A stretch of DNA of 64,000 nucleotides from CAZDAW01 sp964503685 (GTDB taxonomy: Bacteria; Chloroflexota; Anaerolineae; Anaerolineales; Anaerolineaceae), in assembly GCA_964503685.1 (NCBI GenBank), contig CAZDAW010000006.1:1-64000 (forward strand), read 5' to 3'. A program made the position numbers and the translations under genes. Positions 34,991 through 43,736 of the stretch are shown piece after piece. Each line of letters begins with the position of its first letter. Position 1 is the first letter of the stretch. Below the pieces are notes generated by a model. That model was not told the origin of the DNA and made no database searches. It saw only the letters and a list, made by a program, of their open reading frames with translations.

Positions 34991-35629
34991 TCAGTTGGTC
35001 AATTTTGCGCCATTGAGTATTCCCATGCGCCGCAGGTCTGCTTCCAGTTGCCGGGCTGATTGGAAATGGATCGTCTGAAAACCCAGCGTTCTGGCAGCAG
35101 TGATGTTGGCGGCGTAGTCGTCGATGAACAGGCACTCATCAGCCGGGCGCCCGGCGCGTGCCAGCACTATTTCATAAATTGCCTGATCCGGTTTGACGAC
35201 CCCTGCTTCTCCTGAAATCACCATTCCGTCGAACCACTCGAAGAACGGATACAGAGGGCGCACCGTGTTGAATTTTTCGGCCGGCCAGTTGCTCAAAACA
35301 TAGAGCGGATATCCGGCGTCTTTCAGCCTGCCCAGGATATCCACCACAGGCTGGATGGGTCCTCCTAACGAATCCAGATAATGCTCGTCATAAGCGTAGA
35401 TCAGCTCGCGGTATTCGGGAAACCGGGCAGACAGCAGCGCAGTTGCCTCGGCGAACGGGCGCCCGCGGTCCTGCTCCCTGATCCATCCGGGGAAATCCAC
35501 CTCTTTCATATAACGGTCGACTGCCTGCCGGTCGAGGCCCAGCTTATCGCAGTACAGGTAATACGGACTCCAATCCAGCAAAACGCCCCCAATATCAAAA
35601 ATGATCGCCGGCGTTGCTTTATTATTCAT
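34991..35629 (-). CDS. HAD-superfamily hydrolase (subfamily IA)
   Basis: This protein of about 212 residues has motif I FDIGGVLLDW (the nucleophile Asp is followed by Ile and Gly, as in the YihX/epoxide hydrolase-like branch), motif II YVLSNW, the lysine in GVVKPD and motif IV CLFIDDYAANI. Members dephosphorylate small metabolites such as glucose-1-phosphate. I place the start at 35629 (MNNKATPAIIFD); the frame runs to 35683 but the added residues are not family-like. The gene is convergent with the chimeric relic. Confidence 0.9.
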   Translation of the reverse strand: MNNKATPAIIFDIGGVLLDWSPYYLYCDKLGLDRQAVDRYMKEVDFPGWIREQDRGRPFAEATALLSARFPEYRELIYAYDEHYLDSLGGPIQPVVDILGRLKDAGYPLYVLSNWPAEKFNTVRPLYPFFEWFDGMVISGEAGVVKPDQAIYEIVLARAGRPADECLFIDDYAANITAARTLGFQTIHFQSARQLEADLRRMGILNGAKLTN

Positions 35630-35744
35630 AGACAATAGTGTATCTTTCTTTTGTGTGTGGTATAACCTCCAGGATTTTAACACAAAAAGCCGGCTATGGA
35701 TTACGCTGAAAACTTATTGAATTTTATTTCCAGGCGGGCGGTTT

Positions 35745-38060
35745 TCAGGAAAATAGGCGCAATTTCAATAAATCTAACCCAAATGTATAAATTATTACTG
35801 ATCCAATAAGGGCGCCGATCAAATCGATACTGATCGGCGTCATCAGGATGCCCTGCGTAGTAAGTAAAATGACAGCAGAGATATCCACAATCGTGCTCAA
35901 GATCAGAGCTTTGCCAGGCCGCGACTTCCAGAAATGGCCGTGTTGTTCACGAATCAAATATATATTGGCCTGCCCGGTAAAAACCAGCATGGCAAAGACC
36001 AGAGTTTGAAGTTGCGCTAAATTAAGTTGGTAGATATCGCGCCCGAGGAAAAAAATTGCAAAGGAGAACACTAGCCAGGCAAAGGCCATTGTCAGCGACA
36101 CGATGACAAGCGGTTTAATGGCCCAGCGTTCGGGTTTGCGAGAATAAGAAACCTGATCAGAGGCGAGTGACATGGTTATAAAATCGTTGGCAAATAATAA
36201 CAAAACCACCAGACGGGGGGTAGTGACGAAAACTCCGGTCAGGAGAAGCCCCAGACTGAGAAATAACCCGATTTGAAATGTCTTGATAACCTTATTATAA
36301 GTATAGGTTAACATTCGCCGATAAATTTGGCGACCTGTCTTTATAGTCGATAAGATGTCGCTCAATCCAGGATTTGAAAGAATCGCGCTGGCAGCAAATT
36401 TTGCAACATCGATTGCATTAGCCATGGCGATACCAACCTCCGCCTGTTTCAAAGCGGGTGCATCATTGACGCCGTCGCCCGTCATACCCACAACATGGCC
36501 GGCTTGTTGAAATCTTTGGACTACGTGATACTTATCTTCTGGCAGCACTCCGGCAACAACATCACAATCAAATACGTGGTCATTCAAACCTTGTCGAATT
36601 TTATCTGCCTGACAAACAATATTTCCCAATCCGACTTGCGCCGCAATAGCCCGGGCGGTTGCCAGGCTATCTCCTGTGATCATGACGATACGTATTGATA
36701 GTTCTTGCAGATTACGGATAAGTGATTTCGAATCTTCTCTTGGGGGATCATATAAACCGATCAAACCTGCCAACTCTAAATGTTCTTCTTCCCCAATTGC
36801 GATTGCGATCACGCGATAGCCCTTATCAGCGAGGCGTTCCACATCTTCATCAATACTTAAACCATTATGCACAAGATCTGCGACGTTTTGGGGATATCCT
36901 TTAATAATGCGGAGTGTGCGCTGACCGGTTTGTACAATCGCCTCGGTGTATTTGGTTGAAGGATCAAAAGGGTTAAAGTGTAATTTCTGGGTTTCTTCAT
37001 ATAACCCACCCTCCCGCGCGGCTTTGATGATTGCCAGGTCGATCGGGTCTTGAGAGGATTCGTCTGAACCAAGCGCAGCCATCCGCAGGATTTCATCTTC
37101 TTTGTTTGATGCAAAGGGATAGATAGCTGAAACTACAAGTTGATTTTTCGTGATCGTTCCAGTTTTATCGATGCATAGAACGTCCATTGCTGCGGCTTCT
37201 TCAATAGCCGATAAACGGGTCACCAAAATACCCTGGTTTGCTAATTCCTGCGCTCCAAGGGCAGATGCCAGGGTAAAGGTAGCCGGTAAAGCAACAGGAA
37301 CAGATGCCACTAAAAGCATTAATGCGAACGGGACAGCTTCTGTAAAAGGAATGGCATTGATCCGCGAATAAATCAACACGCATGCAACAAGGACTGAGTC
37401 CAGAATAATCAAGTATTTAACGAGGCCAACAATCGTAGTCTCAAGATGGCTGACGGTTTTTGCAACGTGGACTAACTCGGCTGTTTTGCCATAATAAGTA
37501 TTGATTCCAGTGGCCGTAATTTTGCCGGTTGCTTCACCGCGCTGGATGATGCCGCCGGCGTAAACCGTTTCTTTTGGTCCAATCTCTACTGGGAGTGATT
37601 CGCCCGTTAAAGCAGATTGATCTACTGAGAGGTATCCATCTATCAGAATAAGATCGGCTGGTATCAAGTCTCCCATACGGAGGTGTACAATGTCTCCGGG
37701 AACTAATTCTTTTGAGGATAGAATCTGCCAGTTGTTATCTCTCAGAACGCGGACTTTAACGATTAAACGTTTTTGCAATAACGCTAAAGCATTTTGCGCC
37801 TTGTTTTCTTGCAAGAAGCTGATAACAGCGTTGAATATCAGTAAAATTCCCAGGATGGCGGCTTGAGTATATCTGCCAATCATTAACTCTAAAACAATAC
37901 TGGCCTCCAGCATCCAGGGAACCGGTCCCCACAGTTTTTTAAGAAGAACGAGGATTAAACGAGGTTTTTCCTCAGGAATAGCATTCGGCCCGTATTTGAG
38001 TAAACTGGCTTGTGCTTCAGTGGTATTCAAACCTTGCATCATTTCCCTTTTGCGTAACAT
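35745..38060 (-). CDS. P3A-type plasma-membrane proton-translocating ATPase
   Basis: The 771-residue P-type ATPase has actuator TGES (152-155), phosphorylation motif CIDKTGTIT (Asp298), nucleotide-domain KGYPQ and hinge MTGDGVNDAPALKQAEVGIAM. The region LLVASVPVALPATFTLASAL in M4 is that of P3A proton pumps (fungal/plant and archaeal-type). It lacks metal-binding N-terminal domains. It should export protons or set membrane potential. Codon use is more AT-rich than in neighbours, and copies of the intergenic repeat flank the broader region, suggesting acquisition. It is monocistronic; the start could also be at the Met seven codons in. Confidence 0.92.
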   Translation of the reverse strand: MLRKREMMQGLNTTEAQASLLKYGPNAIPEEKPRLILVLLKKLWGPVPWMLEASIVLELMIGRYTQAAILGILLIFNAVISFLQENKAQNALALLQKRLIVKVRVLRDNNWQILSSKELVPGDIVHLRMGDLIPADLILIDGYLSVDQSALTGESLPVEIGPKETVYAGGIIQRGEATGKITATGINTYYGKTAELVHVAKTVSHLETTIVGLVKYLIILDSVLVACVLIYSRINAIPFTEAVPFALMLLVASVPVALPATFTLASALGAQELANQGILVTRLSAIEEAAAMDVLCIDKTGTITKNQLVVSAIYPFASNKEDEILRMAALGSDESSQDPIDLAIIKAAREGGLYEETQKLHFNPFDPSTKYTEAIVQTGQRTLRIIKGYPQNVADLVHNGLSIDEDVERLADKGYRVIAIAIGEEEHLELAGLIGLYDPPREDSKSLIRNLQELSIRIVMITGDSLATARAIAAQVGLGNIVCQADKIRQGLNDHVFDCDVVAGVLPEDKYHVVQRFQQAGHVVGMTGDGVNDAPALKQAEVGIAMANAIDVAKFAASAILSNPGLSDILSTIKTGRQIYRRMLTYTYNKVIKTFQIGLFLSLGLLLTGVFVTTPRLVVLLLFANDFITMSLASDQVSYSRKPERWAIKPLVIVSLTMAFAWLVFSFAIFFLGRDIYQLNLAQLQTLVFAMLVFTGQANIYLIREQHGHFWKSRPGKALILSTIVDISAVILLTTQGILMTPISIDLIGALIGSVIIYTFGLDLLKLRLFS

Positions 38061-38102
38061 CGCAGATTAATTATATACGAGACTAGGGCAATCGCATCTA
38101 AA

Positions 38103-38280
38103 TAACGTGAATTCGGGTGTAGAAAAATTGACCCGTTTTTGTCACTGCGAGCCCTCTTTGAGGGCGAAGCAGTCTCTCTTATCCCATGAAAGAGATGGCT
38201 TACCCTTCGGGTACGATGTCAGTCGCTTAACGTAGCGTATCCCGCAGGGGCGCTCCTTCGCGATGACAGCAAAATTTATG
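38103..38280. repeat. Dispersed intergenic repeat, copy R6
   Basis: It starts AACGTGAATTCGGGTGTAGA and continues GTCACTGCGAGCC, matching R5. A second block TACCCTTCGGGTACGATGTCAGTCG with CGATGACAGCAAAATTTATG matches R8 and R7. The 467-base space 38061-38527 contains this copy and a terminator. Confidence 0.75.
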
Positions 38281-38470
38281 ATTGATGCATCATCGGTTAT
38301 ATTTTCTTCTGTAGAGCAAGTAAAACCGGGCATGAGCGTTATCCGGATTTACTCTAAATGATAAAACAGGCAAACAGCATGGTTGTCAGCCATAAGATGC
38401 AATTGCCCTGCATACGAGACCGGAGAAAGTCTATGACTGTTAAGCAACCCTGTTAACTGAATAATGAAAT

Positions 38471-38505
38471 AAAAAGAGCATGGTGTTGATTGCCATGCTC
38501 TTTTT
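38471..38505. terminator. Rho-independent terminator of the AbrB/ABC operon
   Basis: AAAAAGAGCATGG and CCATGCTCTTTTT form a 13-bp stem around a 9-base loop. The run of T (plus) and of A (minus) makes it bidirectional. It lies 23 bases past the permease stop codon. Confidence 0.85.
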
Positions 38506-38527
38506 ATTTTTTCTTACAGGTATGATC

Positions 38528-39265
38528 TCAGTTATTATCGCTGTTCATTTTTCGGCTGAACACCAGAATGGCGATGACCAGTATTGCAACCGCATACCCG
38601 ATGACCCACCACAGATGGGGGAAAATGGAGGCGTAATCGCCGTTGAGGGCGGCCCGGGCGGCATCAACGGCGTGGGCAAACGGCAGCAGGTAGGCGATCG
38701 ATTTGAAGGCGCCTCCCACCAGGTTCAAATCGAACCAGGTGCCGCTGAGCCATGCGCTTAAGTTGGTCAGCAGCGCGCCGCAGATGCCCCCGACCTGCTT
38801 ATCGGTAAAGATGCTCCCGGTCAATAAACCGATGGCGATGAAGAAAATGGTTGCCGGGGTAAGGATGACGATGGCGAACAGCACGTTCAGGTTTATCGCC
38901 AACCCCAGAAAGAAAGCGGCGATAAAGCAGATGACGGATTGCGCCAGCGCCATGGGGATGAGCGGCAGGGTGTAACCGAGAATGAAATCGGACGAAGTGA
39001 GCGGCGAAGCAAACAGGCGCATCAGAAACGACGTGGTTCTATCCTTGGCGATCAGCATGCCTGAAAACAGGGACAGGAACGACAGACCGAAAACAGCGAT
39101 CCCCGGTACGAGGCTTTCGATCCTGAACAGATCGATCGGGATATTGGACTGGATGGCGGAAAGCAGAAGCAGCACCACCAGGGGAAATCCGATGCCGAAG
39201 GCCAGATTCAAAGGGTCTCTGAGCAGTTCTTTGCGGTTGCGTGAAGCGAATATCATTAATTTCAT
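38528..39265 (-). CDS. ABC-2 type transporter permease
   Basis: This permease of about 245 residues has six helices, including LAFGIGFPLVVLLLLSAI near the N-terminus and the SGTWFDL motif followed by YLLPFAHAVDAARAALNG, typical of daunorubicin/polysaccharide-type exporters. I place the start at 39265 (MKLMIFASRN), overlapping the ATPase stop by 4 bases. The longer frame to 39478 reads the ATPase gene out of frame. It pairs with the ATPase at 39262-39996. Confidence 0.9.
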   Translation of the reverse strand: MKLMIFASRNRKELLRDPLNLAFGIGFPLVVLLLLSAIQSNIPIDLFRIESLVPGIAVFGLSFLSLFSGMLIAKDRTTSFLMRLFASPLTSSDFILGYTLPLIPMALAQSVICFIAAFFLGLAINLNVLFAIVILTPATIFFIAIGLLTGSIFTDKQVGGICGALLTNLSAWLSGTWFDLNLVGGAFKSIAYLLPFAHAVDAARAALNGDYASIFPHLWWVIGYAVAILVIAILVFSRKMNSDNN

Positions 39266-39996
39266 TCCGGTTTCTCCGATTCTGTTGCCAGGGCAACGAA
39301 GGCGTCTTCGAAGTTTGCCGCGCCGGCGGCGGAAATCAATTCTTCTGCTGTTCCGAGCGCCCGCAGTTTGCCCTTCGCCATGATCCCGATCCTGTCTGAA
39401 AGCGCCTGCGCCTCTTCGAGATAATGGGTGGTTAAAATGATGGTAATCTCGCCTTTCAACTTCTCGATGACCGACCAAAGTTCGCGGCGGGCGAGAACGT
39501 CCAGCCCCAGGGTGGGTTCGTCGAGCATGAGGATTTGCGGGTCGGAGATCAGCGCCATGGCGATGCTCAGGCGGCGCTGCCAGCCCCCGGAGAGAATCCT
39601 GGCTTTGTCTTTTTCCACTTCCGCGAGCCCCAGGTGAGCGATGATGTTCGTCGCCTTCTCGCTCGCGGCGTGGTTATGGAAACCGTAGATGCCAGCGATC
39701 AGCTCCAGGTTTTCGCGCACACTGAGGTTGGGCGCCACGGCTGTTTCCTGCGGCGATAAGTTGATCATCTCCTTAACCGCCTGCGGTTCAGACAGGATGC
39801 TCTTTCCCAGCACGGTTGCCTCGCCGGATGTGGGCCGGGTGAGGCAGCAGAGCATGCGGATGGTGGTGGTTTTGCCGGCGCCGTTGACGCCGAGCAGGCC
39901 GAATACCTCGCCTTTCCTGATCGATAGATTTAACGAATGGACTGCGATTCGTTCTTTGTATTTTTTGCTCAGTCCCTTGATTTCGATTGCGTTCAT
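39262..39996 (-). CDS. ABC-2 type transporter ATP-binding protein
   Basis: This 244-residue ATPase has Walker A GVNGAGKTT, signature LSGGWQRRLS, Walker B ILMLDEPTLGLD and switch histidine TTHYLEE. It overlaps the AbrB gene upstream and the permease downstream, so the three are co-translated. The family covers drug and lipid exporters. Expression is probably set by the AbrB-like protein and the operator at 40260-40286. Confidence 0.92.
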   Translation of the reverse strand: MNAIEIKGLSKKYKERIAVHSLNLSIRKGEVFGLLGVNGAGKTTTIRMLCCLTRPTSGEATVLGKSILSEPQAVKEMINLSPQETAVAPNLSVRENLELIAGIYGFHNHAASEKATNIIAHLGLAEVEKDKARILSGGWQRRLSIAMALISDPQILMLDEPTLGLDVLARRELWSVIEKLKGEITIILTTHYLEEAQALSDRIGIMAKGKLRALGTAEELISAAGAANFEDAFVALATESEKPE

Positions 39997-40220
39997 TATT
40001 GTTTATCCTCTGTCGGTTTTTGTGCTTGCAGCAGGGCTTCGGTAAATTCCAAAAACCGGTCGCTTTTTATAATGGCGATTCCCTGCGCCTCGTCTCCCAG
40101 TAACAGGAGGGTGTCGCCCGGCCGGATGTTGAAGACATCGCGCGCTTCCTTGGGTATGACGATTTGTCCCTTTTCACCGACCTTTGCCGTCCAGGCGTAT
40201 TTACCTTTGGGTCGATTCAT
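39996..40220 (-). CDS. AbrB/MazE/SpoVT-type DNA-binding regulator
   Basis: The 74-residue swapped-hairpin protein has the core YAWTAKVGEKGQIVIPKEAR followed by DVFNIRPGDTLLLLGDE, diagnostic of AbrB-like domains. GGAGG precedes the ATG at 40220; the extension to 40328 would read through the promoter and is rejected. AbrB proteins paired with ABC exporters often autoregulate. A good promoter and an inverted repeat lie just upstream. Confidence 0.9.
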   Translation of the reverse strand: MNRPKGKYAWTAKVGEKGQIVIPKEARDVFNIRPGDTLLLLGDEAQGIAIIKSDRFLEFTEALLQAQKPTEDKQ

Positions 40221-40259
40221 TGATAGCCTCCATTTTACAGTGGTACGAAAAGTAAGAAT

Positions 40260-40307
40260 AGTATGAAATGTATGACAAATCATACTTCCGTTTAATTGAA
40301 ATGTCAA
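40260..40307 (-). promoter_or_regulatory. Promoter and inverted-repeat operator of the AbrB/ABC operon
   Basis: On the minus strand TTGACA (40302-40307) and TATGAT (40279-40284) are 17 bases apart. AGTATGA (40260-40266) and TCATACT (40280-40286) form an inverted repeat with a 13-base spacer, covering the -10 and start site. An IS element is inserted 24 bases upstream of the -35, leaving this promoter intact. Confidence 0.75.
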
Positions 40308-40330
40308 GGGATTGGGGAATAGAATCAAAA

Positions 40331-42071
40331 GGGGCTGTCTCTAAAGAACTTAGAAACGGCCTCAAAAAATAGCTGCAAATCGAATAACAACGAAAAAAAC
40401 AAAAATTGGTAGCCTACCTGGCTGCCAAATTTCGCATATTATGGGCAATACTGATCAAACCCCATTCAATATTGACTTTATCCAACCCTCTCAAATGGAA
40501 TCTTCTGAATTCCATATTGTGTTTGATGCATCCGAAAACCGTTTCCACTTCCGTGGAGCGCTCAGATCGCAGCCGTTGGCCTTCCTGACTGGTGAGGTTG
40601 ACTCTGGCTTGTCGGCGGTATTCCAGCAAGCGGAAACTAATTTTGATGCGTCGATTGCCTTTAGCCTTGGTACACTGTGGTTTGAGGGGGCAGGCGTCAC
40701 AGTGATCGCATGCATAATAACGCCGATCAGTTTGGTAACCATTGTCTGTTACATAGCGGGTGGTAGCCACGAAATGTAAACGTTGATTTGCTGGACAGAT
40801 GAATTCATCCGTTTGGGGGTCATAACCAAAATTCTCTGCCCGGAACTGGTGTTTGCGCAGCACTTCCGGCTTACGGTAGTGATGGGTGTCCTGATAAAAA
40901 GTGTTGTATTTGACAAAATTCTCCAAGCCATGTTGCTGTAGATAGGCATAGTTCTCTTCACTGCTATAGCCCGCGTCTGCCACAATCCTGCGTGGCAAGC
41001 CGCCTAATCGCTGCCGCACTCCTTCCAAATGCGGGATCAGGCAAGCGGTGTCTCCCACACGCCCATGCACACTGTAGCCCACAATAAATTGACCCTCAGT
41101 ACCCATCTGCACATTGTAGGCCGGTTTCGGCCAGGGTTTTTCTGCCCCTCGATCCTCCTTCATACGCATACAGCTGGCATCTGGATCGGTTTTGGCATAG
41201 CTGTTCCGCCCGGCCAGGATTTCTTCTTGTTCTTCGTATTTCTTCAACCGCACCAGACAATCGCTTTCTAACTTCTTCAGTGCCTTGCGGACCGGTTGGG
41301 TCGCTTTCTTGGGCTGTATTTGTTCGCGCAAGCGCTGATTGAGTTCATCGATCTTCTGTTTCAAGGCTTCACTATGGACATCATCCCGGCCACTTCCGCC
41401 CAGTTCTTCCAGGTCTTCATCGCCATATTTTTCTTGCTCGGCTTGGTTTTCTGCTTCGATCTGCTCAAACAGCTCTTTGATTTGCTCCTGCACCCGGCGT
41501 TGGTATTTCTCGCGCCGTTTTGCCCACACTACCTTGTGTTTGTTGGCATTGGCTTCTATCTTCGTCCCATCCACAAAGTAATCCTCCAGTTTCACATGCC
41601 CCGCCGCAACCAGATATTCCAATACTGCCGCAAACACCTCCCCGATCACTGCCTTCATCCGGCTGCTGCGAAAATGGTTCAACGTGCGAAAGTCTGGCCG
41701 GTTCTCCCCACTAATCCACATGAAATGGATGTTTTCTCGCAATGCCTTCGCGATCCGGCGTGAGGAGTATATCTTCTCTGCATAGGCATACACCAATACC
41801 TTCAGCAGCATTTTCGGATGATAGCTGGAGGTCCCGCCTCCTTTGTATTGCTGCAGGAGTGGGCTGAGGTCGATCTTCTCCACAGCTTCGTCAACGATCC
41901 GCACCAGATGGTTGGCCGGGATCATCTCTTCGTAGCTGGGCGGCAGCAGCGCTACCTGGTTCATTACATAGGGCTTAAACACGGGGTGGGCTTGTTTTCT
42001 TCTCATTCCTTTATTGAATCATTGCTTCTTAAAATTGTACAGGGGCTGTCCTCTACTTTTTGGACAGCCTC
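40331..42071 (-). mobile_element. IS1182-family insertion sequence
   Basis: About 1.74 kb with one transposase gene. The left end reads GGGGCTGTCTCTAAAG, and the right end (reverse complement) reads GAGGCTGTCCAAAAAG, imperfect inverted repeats typical of the family. The transposase frame is intact, so the copy is recent or active. I see no convincing target duplication; flanks read ATCAAAA on the left and TTGATAC on the right. Confidence 0.8.
40414..42006 (-). CDS. IS1182 family transposase
   Basis: The 530-residue transposase has the N-terminal DUF772-type domain (YHPKMLLKVLVYAYAEKIYS; YFVDGTKIEANANKHKVVWA) and a C-terminal DDE domain (PRRIVADAGYSSEENYAYLQ; ERSTEVETVFGCIKHNMEFR). Acidic residues in VDGTK, ADAGY and the late VETVFG glutamate fit the catalytic triad. 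The frame is full length and uninterrupted. It lies within inverted repeats at 40331 and 42071. Confidence 0.95.
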   Translation of the reverse strand: MRRKQAHPVFKPYVMNQVALLPPSYEEMIPANHLVRIVDEAVEKIDLSPLLQQYKGGGTSSYHPKMLLKVLVYAYAEKIYSSRRIAKALRENIHFMWISGENRPDFRTLNHFRSSRMKAVIGEVFAAVLEYLVAAGHVKLEDYFVDGTKIEANANKHKVVWAKRREKYQRRVQEQIKELFEQIEAENQAEQEKYGDEDLEELGGSGRDDVHSEALKQKIDELNQRLREQIQPKKATQPVRKALKKLESDCLVRLKKYEEQEEILAGRNSYAKTDPDASCMRMKEDRGAEKPWPKPAYNVQMGTEGQFIVGYSVHGRVGDTACLIPHLEGVRQRLGGLPRRIVADAGYSSEENYAYLQQHGLENFVKYNTFYQDTHHYRKPEVLRKHQFRAENFGYDPQTDEFICPANQRLHFVATTRYVTDNGYQTDRRYYACDHCDACPLKPQCTKAKGNRRIKISFRLLEYRRQARVNLTSQEGQRLRSERSTEVETVFGCIKHNMEFRRFHLRGLDKVNIEWGLISIAHNMRNLAAR

Positions 42072-42097
42072 TTGATACCCTGCAAAAGCTCTGGTTT

Positions 42098-42586
42098 TTA
42101 CACGCCCACGATGGCGGCCAGTTCATCGATGGCGGCCTGTTCCTTCTCGTCGATGACCGATTGGGCGCCGATGCCCATGAAGCCGCCGGTTTTGGTTTCT
42201 GCCACCTTGCGCGCTGTATCCATGATGAAGCGTTTGTAGCCGGCTGCGTCTGCCCGGCTGCCAGCGATCGCGACGGCGTTGGCCAGATATTGTTTGATTT
42301 CGGCGCGCACTTCTGCCGGGTCTTTTGCTTGGTAGCTGACCTGGTATTCTTTGGCGTCGCTGAGGTTTATATCTGTCATCGTTTCCAGCAGCTCATCCAC
42401 CAGTTCGCCGTAACCGCTGCCGCCCGGTTTTCTGGCCAATTCAACCGCAAACTTGCTCGCCGTGAAGACTTCGCTGAATACTTCAAAGCCGCCGCCGCTG
42501 GCCGTCGATACGTAAGACGACGCCAAACCGGGCGCGTTGATGAGAATCTTCCATTGTTCCGGGCTGAACTGCTCTTTAATACTCAT
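42098..42586 (-). CDS. Conserved hypothetical protein, alpha-helical
   Basis: I do not recognise the family. The 162-residue protein has a textbook ribosome binding site (AAGGAGG, 7 bases before the ATG). It begins with IKEQFSPEQWKILINAPGLA, then a Gly/Ser stretch (STASGGGFEVF), several amphipathic helices and a small, Ala-rich C-terminus. No signal peptide or membrane helix is seen. It stands alone, with the IS downstream and repeat R3 upstream. The sequence looks well formed, so it is probably a real cytoplasmic protein. Confidence 0.7.
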   Translation of the reverse strand: MSIKEQFSPEQWKILINAPGLASSYVSTASGGGFEVFSEVFTASKFAVELARKPGGSGYGELVDELLETMTDINLSDAKEYQVSYQAKDPAEVRAEIKQYLANAVAIAGSRADAAGYKRFIMDTARKVAETKTGGFMGIGAQSVIDEKEQAAIDELAAIVGV

Positions 42587-42669
42587 AATATCCTCCTTAA
42601 AGTATATCCCGTCACTTTATCAATTTGGGTTCCCCCGATTTCAATAACGGTTTATTAATACCTTGTATT

Positions 42670-42824
42670 TAACTCAAGTTGCTGCCCTGATAATAATCTC
42701 TGCGTCTGTTACTGCGAGAAGGGCGCTTTTTGCCCGACGAAGCAGTCTCAACGTCACAATCCGAGATTGCCACGCCTCGCCATTCTGTCGAGGCTAATGA
42801 CAGCCAGACGGCAACTTGGATTAT
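42670..42824. repeat. Dispersed intergenic repeat, copy R3 (inverted)
   Basis: It starts with AACTCAAGTTGCTGCC and ends GGCAACTTGGATTA, the reverse orientation of R1/R2. GCGAGAAGGGCGCTTTTTGC and CGACGAAGCAGTCTCAACG are shared with the others. A 24-base segment containing CCTCGCCATTCTGTCGAGG is shared with R5. Confidence 0.8.
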
Positions 42825-42846
42825 TTATTATAGTATAGAAACCAGG

Positions 42847-43698
42847 TTATTGATTGGGCGCCACGGTATGAATATCAAGCGACGTGTCTGGCGCTGGCCT
42901 GTGCAGCGCCAGCCGGAGTACCTCGCGGATTAATCCGCTCAACATCGTTTTTGCATTGAGGACGTTCACCACCAGACCCGTTTTACCGTCCGTTGCCTTC
43001 GAGGCGAGCCAGAGCGCTTTTTTGGCTGGCAGGTCTGGCTGGTTTCCCCACAGGCGAATGACGGTTTCCAGCGGTTTTACCTTTTGTTCGTAGCCTTGCA
43101 CCACGTCAACGTGACGCAGCATATCGGTATCTACAAGGCCAGGATTGAAGGCGAAGATTCCTACACCCTGGCCTTTGTATTCTTTTGCCAGCGCCAAAGT
43201 AAAAGAGCGCACCCAGATTTTACTGGCGCCGTAGGCATTCTGAAACTCGACTCCTTTATTGCCGCTCCGCCCAAGAATGTTGATGAGTTTACCGCTGTGA
43301 TTGGGCAGCATATACCGTAACGCGACCATCGAACCGTTGTAAACCCCCACGATGTTCGTATTGATCAAACGCATGAAGTCAGCCGTTGCAATCGCGGCCG
43401 TTGGCCCATAAGGAACGGATAAACCGGCGTTATTGACCCAGATATCAATTTTGCCAAAGGTTTGAACGGCGAATGACCCCAATGCCTCAATTTGTTTAAG
43501 ATCGCCTACATCGCAAGGGATGCCAGCCGCCTGACCGCCGCCGGATTGAAGTTCTGCCAGGGCCTTTTCCAGCGCCGGTTGCGAACGACCTGCAATGACA
43601 ACAGAGGCGCCCTCCGCAGTAAATTCTCTGGCAATGCCCAGACCCAGCCCGCGTGTGCCCCCGGTAATGACGGCAACCTTGTTTTCGAGTCTTTTCAT
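42847..43698 (-). CDS. Short-chain dehydrogenase/reductase
   Basis: This 283-residue classical SDR has the Rossmann TGGTRGLGLGIA motif, NNAGL, a serine in ILGRSG and the catalytic YGASK (Tyr and Lys). It should use NAD(P)(H) on an alcohol or ketone. The C-terminus is 40 residues longer than in minimal SDRs. The adjacent upstream gene, a UGA-containing redoxin on the same strand 38 bases away, may be co-transcribed. Confidence 0.92.
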   Translation of the reverse strand: MKRLENKVAVITGGTRGLGLGIAREFTAEGASVVIAGRSQPALEKALAELQSGGGQAAGIPCDVGDLKQIEALGSFAVQTFGKIDIWVNNAGLSVPYGPTAAIATADFMRLINTNIVGVYNGSMVALRYMLPNHSGKLINILGRSGNKGVEFQNAYGASKIWVRSFTLALAKEYKGQGVGIFAFNPGLVDTDMLRHVDVVQGYEQKVKPLETVIRLWGNQPDLPAKKALWLASKATDGKTGLVVNVLNAKTMLSGLIREVLRLALHRPAPDTSLDIHTVAPNQ

Positions 43699-43736
43699 GG
43701 TGAATACCTCTAAGGATTTTTTATAATATTACGGCG

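Noticed and set aside
39266..39478. 71-residue N-terminal extension of the ABC-2 permease
   Set aside because: It is an out-of-frame reading of the ATPase gene, Arg-rich and without hydrophobic segments.
40221..40328. Longer AbrB product starting at 40328
   Set aside because: The extension translates the promoter and operator; GGAGG lies before the ATG at 40220.
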